A stretch of DNA of 64,000 bases from Mycetohabitans sp. B8 (GTDB taxonomy: Bacteria > Pseudomonadota > Gammaproteobacteria > Burkholderiales > Burkholderiaceae): positions 1-64,000 of the forward strand of contig NZ_JAHLKR010000017.1 in assembly GCF_021991875.1 (NCBI RefSeq), written 5' to 3'. Of the stretch, positions 58,085-64,000 are shown piece after piece (positions within the stretch are counted from its first letter, which is position 1; each line of letters opens with the position of its first letter). Under the pieces are notes generated by a model that saw only the letters and a list, made by a program, of their open reading frames with translations, searched no databases and was not told the origin of the DNA. The translations under genes were made by a program, and so were the position numbers.

Positions 58085-59359
58085 TCACCGACACAGCTTG
58101 AAGTCGACCGAGGCGGGGCGGCCGGGCAACGCCAGCGTCGCCTGCGCTGCGGGTTGCCGGCTGATCACCTGACCCCGCCGGATCACCGCGAGCCGTGCGG
58201 CTCTCAGACGGATCGCCTCGACAGGATCGCGTGCGTCGAGCCATACCAAGTCGGCATGGCAGCCGGGCTCAACGCCGTATCCTTCGAGGCCCAGGATCCG
58301 TGCCGGTGTCTGCGTAATCGCGGTAAAGCAAGCACGGCTTGCATCAACGCCGGTCATTTGAGCGACGTGCAGCGCCATATGCGCGACCTCCAGCATGTCG
58401 CCCGAACCGAGCCCATACCACGGGTCCATCACGCAATCGTGACCGAACGCGACGTCGATGCCGGCAGCCAGCATCTCCGGCACACGCGTCATGCCACGCC
58501 GTTTCGGATAAGTATCTGCACGCCCCTGCAATGTGATGTTGACCAGCGGATTGGCGATTACGGCCACGCCGGCTTCGCGGATTAAAGGCAGCAGTTTGCT
58601 CACGTAGTCATTGTTCATCGAGTGCATCGACGTCAGATGGGAGCCGGCGACACGGCCTTGCAACCCAAGCCGGTGCGCTTCGGCGGCTAGCGTCTCGATA
58701 TGGCGCGACATCGGGTCGTCTGATTCGTCGCAATGCATATCCACTCGCAAACCTTTTTGCGCCGCGAACTCGCACAAGAGTCGGATCGACTCGGCACCGT
58801 CGGCCATGGTCCGCTCGAAATACGGGATACCGCCTACGGCATCCACGCCTAGCGCGATCGCGCGCTTCAAGTTATCAAAAGCGCCGGGACTGCGCAACAG
58901 ACCATCTTGCGGAAACGCGACCAACTGAAGATCGAGGTACGGCGCGACGCGGCGCTTGACCTCGACGAGGGCTTCAACGGCCAGCAGCCTCGGATCGCAA
59001 ACGTCCACGTGCGAGCGGATCGCCAACAATCCTCGCGCGACGGCCCAATCGCAGTATTGCAGCGCGCGCTCGAGCACGGCGTGCTGAGTGAGCGTTGGCT
59101 TCAGTTCACCCCATAGCGCGATACCCTCGAGCAGCGTGCCCGACGCGTTGACCCGTGGCAACCCATACGACAGTGTCGCGTCCATATGAAAATGTGCGTC
59201 AACGAACGGTGGCGTGACCAGGTTGCACTGCGCATCGATTTCGTGTGATGCGGTCGCCGCCAGCGCAGGCTCTACCGCGACGATACGCGCACCGCTTATG
59301 CCGATGTCAACTGGCGTACGCCCGTCGGGTAACGATGCGTTACGGATAATCAAATCCAT
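58085..59359 (-). CDS. codA: Cytosine deaminase-family amidohydrolase
   Basis: Converts cytosine to uracil (and likely related substrates). 424 residues that align by eye through most of E. coli CodA: metal motif HFHMD, MHCDESDDPMSRHIETL, SHLTSMHSMNNDY, NITLQGRADTYPKRRGMTRV and FGHDCVMDPWYGLGSG. The start at 59359 (MDLIIRNASL) has AGGAG upstream. No cytosine permease (codB) gene is adjacent. It converges on prlC with 15 bp between stops. Confidence 0.9.
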   Translation of the reverse strand: MDLIIRNASLPDGRTPVDIGISGARIVAVEPALAATASHEIDAQCNLVTPPFVDAHFHMDATLSYGLPRVNASGTLLEGIALWGELKPTLTQHAVLERALQYCDWAVARGLLAIRSHVDVCDPRLLAVEALVEVKRRVAPYLDLQLVAFPQDGLLRSPGAFDNLKRAIALGVDAVGGIPYFERTMADGAESIRLLCEFAAQKGLRVDMHCDESDDPMSRHIETLAAEAHRLGLQGRVAGSHLTSMHSMNNDYVSKLLPLIREAGVAVIANPLVNITLQGRADTYPKRRGMTRVPEMLAAGIDVAFGHDCVMDPWYGLGSGDMLEVAHMALHVAQMTGVDASRACFTAITQTPARILGLEGYGVEPGCHADLVWLDARDPVEAIRLRAARLAVIRRGQVISRQPAAQATLALPGRPASVDFKLCR

Positions 59360-59563
59360 CCGAAGCTCCTCTGTATCAGGGCATCCCGACGTTGCACGTT
59401 GGTCGCACGCTGGGTCTAGGCGTGCAAAATTGTAATACCAAGTTGAATTGCTGATCGCGTGTTCGCAATCCCGAACAATCAGCAGCCTCCAAAACACGAG
59501 ACGTGACCTAGTCTGACTCGACGCCCTTAACTGAGCATCCGGCGCTAACCGCGTGCCCAATTA

Positions 59564-59853
59564 TTATTGCAATGAAGACCTTCGATCTCTATGGCGGCTC
59601 GCAATAATCCCATTATGGATCTCCGCAAGAAGATTATATCTTTCCGTTGAAGACGCAGCAGAATGACCAATAAAATCGCTCGATATAATCCCAGGATTCT
59701 TTCCAGACATCACAATACTTCCAACCGCACTTGCTACAGACTCATGATTCTCGGTTGCCAGATGCTTGAGCCCGCGAGAAACAAAAGGCCCGCCTCAAGT
59801 AATCGCTGGTCCGCAATGTTCGATGAGACCGTTGTTGTTTCTGACATAGTCAT
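59564..59853 (-). pseudogene. Small unidentified gene with a one-base frameshift
   Basis: From ATG at 59853 or 59847 (AAGAG upstream) the frame encodes MSETTTVSSNIADQRLLE. Near 59788-59796 the frame would need one extra G (GAGGCGGG read as GAGGGCGGG). It then continues GGPFVSRGLKHLATENHE, VASAVGSIVMSGKNP, GIISSDFIGHSAASS and TERYNLLAEIHNG, ending at TAA (59564-59566). The restored protein would be about 94-96 residues. The second part is open over 76 codons but lacks a start. I recognise no family. Low GC and isolation suggest acquired DNA. A sequencing error is possible. Confidence 0.5.
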
Positions 59854-60508
59854 CTCTTATTTAGCTTTACTAAATGATTTTTATGAATAAAAAATAACTT
59901 TTACACCAAAACAGTACCATCGGCATTCAATATGCTTAGTTATGCAAAAAAAACTTCTCCCAATAAGACAGAGACCCGTCTTTACCAATCACCTGCCTTA
60001 CTGTCGAATCACCACGTCGTTCTACGGGTTAAGCAAGGGTGAGCAACACGCGTGCCGTGGTTTTATGCAACACATCACCATGACGCGCGATGCAGATAGC
60101 GCGAAATTGCCAGCCTACGGGTGCTCTATGAGATGCTTGTTCACTCCAGACAGTGCTTTTATGAAACGGGCGTTGGCGAGCAGCAATGCACCCGTTCCGT
60201 TGACGAATCACCTCATCGTTTTTACTACCCGCTCGCATGGCGCCCGGTCATCAATGCACGGACTAACCTGATGAGGTTCAATCCAATATAGCGTACCGCT
60301 TTGTCAATACCAAGTTTTTTTATTCTTTCTTAAAACACCAAACGTTAAGAGAAAAAGCGAATTGACGCCCCCCCGCGTGCTAAACAGATAGCGTTTGGCC
60401 TGTTACGGAAGACAATTGCACGAAAGCATCGAAAGATACTTTGCATTACAATTAAGTTGAAGTCACTTGCGGTCAGCCATGATTTCATCGGCGTAACCGC
60501 ATGGACGG
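59854..60508. other. AT-rich spacer without a recognised gene
   Basis: 655 bp with only a doubtful plus-strand frame at 59942-60271 (109 codons, no Shine-Dalgarno, no recognisable motif) and protein-like scraps on the minus strand near 60210-60300. Poly-A and poly-T runs are frequent. The 3' part to 60508 shows nothing. Confidence 0.4.
60002..60220. repeat. Imperfect 20-bp direct repeat pair
   Basis: TGTCGAATCACCACGTCGTT (60002-60021) and TGACGAATCACCTCATCGTT (60201-60220) agree at 17 of 20 positions, 199 bp apart in the AT-rich island. Confidence 0.4.
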
Positions 60509-60760
60509 TCAATGCACTCGGTCGTCGGATGCCGTAACCTTGGCCGCCATGCAAGCCCTAACCAGACAATAAATCCCCGACAACCCCACCAGCCCGTAAA
60601 TAATACGGGACGCAACCGATCCGACGCCGAGCAGCGCCGCGACGAGATCAAACTGAAACAGTCCGACCAACCCCCAGTTAAGCGCGCCAATGATGACCAG
60701 CACGCCGGCAATCCAGTCGAGTAAGTTGGAACGTGCGCCACAGGCGGTCATGATAGTCAT
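60509..60760 (-). CDS. DUF378 family small membrane protein
   Basis: 83 residues with two hydrophobic helices (LLDWIAGVLVIIGALNWGLV and VASRIIYGLVGLSGIYCLV). The first contains the IIGALNWGLVGLF signature of DUF378. A strong AGGAG stands before ATG at 60760. Function unknown; these proteins are small inner-membrane proteins found singly in many bacteria. A candidate 40-codon gene lies 37 bp upstream on the same strand. Confidence 0.85.
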   Translation of the reverse strand: MTIMTACGARSNLLDWIAGVLVIIGALNWGLVGLFQFDLVAALLGVGSVASRIIYGLVGLSGIYCLVRACMAAKVTASDDRVH

Positions 60761-60797
60761 AGTAATCTCCTAAAGAAATACAAAGAAACAGGGTGAA

Positions 60798-60920
60798 CTA
60801 GCTGCCTGCGACTACCGCAAACAGCGTGCCTGCACGGGTTCCTTTAGAAGCTAGCGCCGTTGCCACCCAAGCGCTGCGAGGGCCAAGCAACCGACTCAAG
60901 CTATCATAAGCGGCTTCCAT
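60798..60920 (-). CDS. Candidate 40-residue protein upstream of the DUF378 gene
   Basis: ATG at 60918-60920 preceded by AGAGGA encodes MEAAYDSLSRLLGPRS, then AWVATALASKGTRAGTLFAV and VAGS, ending TAG. The frame may begin at a TTG six to seven codons earlier, adding an acidic helix (EGVEEL). The amphipathic beginning and good ribosome site support it. It is very short, has no recognised family and might be the tail of a lost gene. Confidence 0.35.
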   Translation of the reverse strand: MEAAYDSLSRLLGPRSAWVATALASKGTRAGTLFAVVAGS

Positions 60921-61027
60921 CAGTTCCTCTACCCCCTCCAACGTGGGTAGCTAGATGGGTAACCCAATAGCCCACTACCCTTTAAACATCGCCGCAAAGC
61001 CAGTCCTGTCACGGCATTCACTCAACT

Positions 61028-61807
61028 ATGAAAATCGCCACGTGGAACATCAATTCCCTGAAAGTCCGCTTGCAACACGTCATCGACTGGCTCGCCATGA
61101 GTCGTGTCGACGTATTGTGCTTGCAGGAACTGAAGCTGCCCGACGACAAGTATCCGCGCGCGGCACTCGAAGCGGTCGGCTACCGCAGTTGGTTTTCCGG
61201 GCAAAAGACCTATAACGGCGTCGCGATCCTCGTACGCGACGGTTTGCCGGTCGATGAAGCGGTCGTCATACGAAACATTCCCGGCTTTGACGACCTGCAG
61301 CAGCGCTTGATTGCCGCAACCATCGACGGCGTGCGCGTGGTCAGCGCTTACTTTCCCAATGGACAGGCGCCGGGCACCGACAAATTCGCGTACAAACTGT
61401 CATGGCTGGCCGCGCTGCGTGAATGGGTCGCCGCCGAAATGCGTGCACACCCGCAGTTCGCACTAACGGGCGACTATAATATCGCGCCGGAAGATCGCGA
61501 CGTGCACGATCCGCAAGCGTGGGAAGGACAAAACCTTGTGTCGCCCGAAGAGCGCGATGCCTTCCGATCGCTCGTCGAACTCGGGCTCGTCGATGCCTTT
61601 CGCTGCTTCGATCAGCCTGACAAGTCGTTCTCGTGGTGGGACTACCGGATGCTGGCCTTTCGCCGCAACGCGGGATTACGCATTGATCACATCCTACTGT
61701 CGCCGTCGCTCGCGCAGCGCTGCAGCGCGTGCGAGATCGACAAGACCCCGCGTCGCTGGGACCAGCCATCGGACCATGCGCCGGTCATCGCGACGCTGGA
61801 GCGCTAA
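61028..61807 (+). CDS. xth: Exodeoxyribonuclease III
   Basis: AP endonuclease and 3'-5' exonuclease of base-excision repair. 259 residues with MKIATWNINSLKVRL, LCLQELKLPDDKYP (catalytic Glu), GDYNIAPEDRDVHDP (Asp, Asn) and the C-terminal SDHAPVIATLE (catalytic His). Normal length and complete. Confidence 0.95.
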   Translation: MKIATWNINSLKVRLQHVIDWLAMSRVDVLCLQELKLPDDKYPRAALEAVGYRSWFSGQKTYNGVAILVRDGLPVDEAVVIRNIPGFDDLQQRLIAATIDGVRVVSAYFPNGQAPGTDKFAYKLSWLAALREWVAAEMRAHPQFALTGDYNIAPEDRDVHDPQAWEGQNLVSPEERDAFRSLVELGLVDAFRCFDQPDKSFSWWDYRMLAFRRNAGLRIDHILLSPSLAQRCSACEIDKTPRRWDQPSDHAPVIATLER

Positions 61808-61812
61808 GCGAG

Positions 61813-61829
61813 CGGCGATCCGATCGCCG
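61813..61829. terminator. Small hairpin between converging xth and ntrC
   Basis: CGGCGAT-CCG-ATCGCCG perfect 7-bp stem in the 22-bp gap. Short AT run follows on the plus strand. Confidence 0.35.
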
Positions 61830-63386
61830 TCATAATTCCAGGTGCAGTTCCTGGATCTTGCGGGTGATCGTGTTGCGCCCGATGCCGAGCCGCTCGGCGG
61901 CTTCGACCTTGCGGCCGCGCGTGAAGTCCAGCGCCTCGCGGATCACCGCGGCTTCGAAGCGGCGCGCCAGCCCGTCCATCACCTCAGCCGAGTGCTCGCG
62001 CAACAGTCGCGCTACTTCGGCGCGCAAGCCGACCTCCCATGCACTGACGTGGGGCAATACCGGCGCGCACGTGCCACTGCCGGGGTCGGTCAGTGGCATC
62101 CCGTCGCTGCGCGCCAGTGCTGCGACGCGGGCATCGCCGGACGGGGACGTCGCTACCGCCCCGGCGGCGACGCCGACAGCCTCGCCGATCTGCTGCCTTT
62201 CATCGGCCACCGCGTGCGTCGACGATTGCTGCTCTGTGACCAGTTCCGGCGGCAAGTCCTTGATCTCGATGGTCTGCGCGGGCGCCATCACAGTCAGCCA
62301 GTTGCACAGATTCTCCAGTTGGCGCACGTTGCCGGGAAACGGCAGCGATGCCAAGTACGCCAGCGTTGCGTCGGTGACGCGCTTGGGCTCGACACCCAGC
62401 TCGCGAGCGCTTTTTTGCAGGAAATGCCGCGTGAGCAGCGGGATATCCTCGCTGCGCTCGCGCAACGGCGGCAGCCGCAGCCGGATTACGTTGAGCCGAT
62501 GATAGAGATCCTCGCGGAATAATCCCTGCCGCACCCGCGTCTGCAGATTCTGATGCGTCGCCGCGATCACCCGCACGTTCGCCCGCAAAGGACTGTGGCC
62601 ACCCACGCGGTAGAACTGCCCGTCTGAGAGCACACGCAACAGTCGCGTCTGCAGATCAAACGGCATGTCTCCGATTTCATCCAGGAACAGTGTGCCGTTC
62701 TCGGCCTGCTCGAAGCGGCCCTGCCGCATCGCCTGCGCGCCAGTGAACGCCCCGCGCTCGTGCCCGAACAGCTCGGACTCGAGCAGGTCTCTCGGAATCG
62801 CCGCCGTGTTCAAGGCAATAAACGGTCCATTGGCGCGCGGACTGTGTCGATGCAGCGCACGGGCCACTAGTTCCTTGCCAGTCCCGGACTCGCCCGTGAT
62901 CAGCACCGTCGTGACGCAATGGGACAATCGGCCAATTGCGCGGAACATGTCTTGCATCGCCGGGGCCTGCCCAAGCATCTCCGGCGCCTCGGCGAGCCGG
63001 TCGTCGTAGCCTGGTTCACCGAGCATGCTCTCGTCGACGGCGCGGCGAATCAATTCGACTGCCTTATCGACATCGAACGGCTTGGCCAGATACTCGAACG
63101 CCCCGCCTTGGAAGGCCGCCACGGCGCTGTCTAGGTCCGAGAATGCCGTCATGATGATCACCGGCAACTCCGGCAAACGCTCGCGTACCGCATTGAGCAG
63201 CTCAAGTCCCGAGCCGCCCGGCATGCGAATGTCCGATACCAGCACCTGCGGCTGGTCCTGCTCGAATGCGGCCAGCACGTCGCGCACACTGGTAAAGCTA
63301 CGGGTCGCGAAGTTCTCGCGCGCCAGTGCCTTCTCAAGCACCCAGCGTATCGACTGATCGTCGTCAACTATCCAGATGGGCTTCAT
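61830..63386 (-). CDS. glnG: Nitrogen regulation response regulator NtrC
   Basis: Sigma-54 enhancer-binding protein that activates nitrogen-starvation genes. 518 residues: receiver domain with IVDDDQSIRWVLEKAL and Asp52 in LVSDIRMPG, AAA+ domain with GESGTGKELVARALH, the sigma-54 loop GAFTGA and a C-terminal Fis-type helix-turn-helix (ERLGIGRNTITRKI). An Ala/Ser/Gln-rich interdomain segment after the AAA+ domain is longer than in E. coli. Directly downstream of ntrB. Confidence 0.96.
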   Translation of the reverse strand: MKPIWIVDDDQSIRWVLEKALARENFATRSFTSVRDVLAAFEQDQPQVLVSDIRMPGGSGLELLNAVRERLPELPVIIMTAFSDLDSAVAAFQGGAFEYLAKPFDVDKAVELIRRAVDESMLGEPGYDDRLAEAPEMLGQAPAMQDMFRAIGRLSHCVTTVLITGESGTGKELVARALHRHSPRANGPFIALNTAAIPRDLLESELFGHERGAFTGAQAMRQGRFEQAENGTLFLDEIGDMPFDLQTRLLRVLSDGQFYRVGGHSPLRANVRVIAATHQNLQTRVRQGLFREDLYHRLNVIRLRLPPLRERSEDIPLLTRHFLQKSARELGVEPKRVTDATLAYLASLPFPGNVRQLENLCNWLTVMAPAQTIEIKDLPPELVTEQQSSTHAVADERQQIGEAVGVAAGAVATSPSGDARVAALARSDGMPLTDPGSGTCAPVLPHVSAWEVGLRAEVARLLREHSAEVMDGLARRFEAAVIREALDFTRGRKVEAAERLGIGRNTITRKIQELHLEL

Positions 63387-63446
63387 AGATTGATTGGGCG
63401 GTTTTCTTCAATAGCGGTATGCGTGCACCTGTCGCCTTTGCTCCGA

Positions 63447-64000
63447 TCATCGAGTCAGCGGCAACAGGATCTGAAATTCGGTATGGCCGGGACGGCTTTC
63501 CACTTCGATCAATCCTTCGTGCTGCTGCACAAAGGTTTGAACCAGCGTGAGTCCGAGCCCGCTACCCTCTTCGCGTCCCGACACCAGCGGATAAAAGATC
63601 TGGTCACGGATTTCCTCCGGTATGCCGGGGCCATTGTCGGTTATACGCAAGTCCAATGCTAGCTTGCACAACCGCTTGGCGATCGTGACCTTGCGCGCGA
63701 CGCGCGTGCGCAACGCGATATGCGCGTCACCTTGCGAGATGCGCTCCTTAAGCGCCTGCGTCGCGTTGCGCACGATGTTCAGCAATGCCTGGATCAGTTG
63801 CGCCTTATCACCGCGAATCTCCGGCACGCTCACGTCGTAGTCGCGCTCGATCGTCAGCCCCCGGGGAAACTCGGCCAGGATCACCGTGCGCACCCGTTCG
63901 CAGACCTCGTGGATGTTCACGTCGCCCACGATGTGCGGATGGCGATGTGGCTCCAGGAGCCGGTCCACCAACGTCTGTAACCGGTCAGACTCCTTGATGA
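63447..64000 (-). CDS. glnL: Nitrogen regulation sensor histidine kinase NtrB (N-terminus outside window)
   Basis: C-terminal part of the NtrB kinase/phosphatase. Seen here are the dimerisation-domain end (IKESDRLQTLVDRLLEP), the N box LLNIVRNATQAL, the G1 box ITDNGPGIPEE, and a G2 box GLGLTLVQTFVQQH. The protein ends QILLPLTR. The sensor domain and phosphoacceptor His lie beyond the window edge. The gap to ntrC is 60 bp. Confidence 0.94.
   Translation of the reverse strand, partial: IKESDRLQTLVDRLLEPHRHPHIVGDVNIHEVCERVRTVILAEFPRGLTIERDYDVSVPEIRGDKAQLIQALLNIVRNATQALKERISQGDAHIALRTRVARKVTIAKRLCKLALDLRITDNGPGIPEEIRDQIFYPLVSGREEGSGLGLTLVQTFVQQHEGLIEVESRPGHTEFQILLPLTR

Larger units (their letters stand above)
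59434..60316. other. AT-rich, gene-poor island with an 11-bp direct repeat at its ends
   Basis: AATACCAAGTT occurs at 59434-59444 and 60306-60316 in the same orientation. The enclosed sequence is visibly lower in GC than its neighbours and holds a frameshifted gene, an internal 20-bp direct repeat and no intact recognisable gene. It may be a decayed insertion; the repeats could be chance. Confidence 0.35.

Noticed and set aside
59942-60271. 109-codon plus-strand frame in the AT-rich island
   Set aside because: No ribosome-binding site or recognised motif, and the minus strand shows equally protein-like fragments; too weak to call a gene.

Overview
This is a GC-rich bacterial chromosome segment with the gene content and order of a Burkholderiaceae beta-proteobacterium. 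Supporting features are the complete isc iron-sulfur cluster with iscX, a phasin gene, a dihydrolipoyl dehydrogenase carrying its own lipoyl domain, a long-form tryptophanyl-tRNA synthetase, the pyrG-kdsA-eno-ftsB line-up and recJ beside an RpfE-type gene. Gene decay and an AT-rich adhesin would fit a Mycetohabitans/Burkholderia-rhizoxinica-like genome, but that genus call is inference. Most of the window is ordinary core chromosome. I see no rRNA, tRNA, CRISPR array or intact insertion sequence, and no clear candidate for a new multi-gene system.

Layout. 1-12964: a 5'-truncated ribosomal oxygenase, an Ala-rich lipoprotein, then a long leftward block (PHP phosphatase, YciO-like, M50 protease, trpS, methyltransferase, dapA, bamC, MBL hydrolase). 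Above that block lie an alpha/beta hydrolase and a DUF455 protein, followed by rightward gamma-carbonic anhydrase, hslO and a small lipoprotein. 13019-17699: leftward pyrG-kdsA-eno-ftsB. 17750-18708: a decayed patch holding an alpha/beta-hydrolase remnant with two in-frame stops and an orphan thiamine-phosphate-synthase-like domain. 18793-24431: leftward lolC-lolD-tatD and comEC.

24432-26843 is the main accessory element: a chimeric trimeric autotransporter adhesin, AT-rich in its first half and GC-rich in its second. It carries fifteen 33-bp (11-residue) tandem units and sits between lolC and the RpfE-type/recJ/prfB/lysS block. prfB (29904-31008) is read through a classical programmed +1 frameshift. 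33554-39394 is the full iscR-S-U-A-hscB-hscA-fdx-iscX operon, with a recognisable IscR type-1-like site over its promoter.

39547-51399: low-molecular-weight phosphatase, a hydroxyisobutyryl-CoA-hydrolase-like enzyme divergent from an IclR regulator, a PBP7-type endopeptidase, a phasin behind a 16-bp perfect inverted repeat, and the pyruvate dehydrogenase operon aceE-aceF-lpdA. Divergent from aceE is a PAS histidine kinase/FixJ-like regulator pair, followed by folD, prlC and a convergent cytosine deaminase. 59434-60920 is an AT-rich, gene-poor island with a frameshifted small gene, weak direct repeats, a DUF378 membrane protein and a candidate 40-residue gene. The window closes with exonuclease III and the ntrC/ntrB pair, ntrB being cut by the window end.
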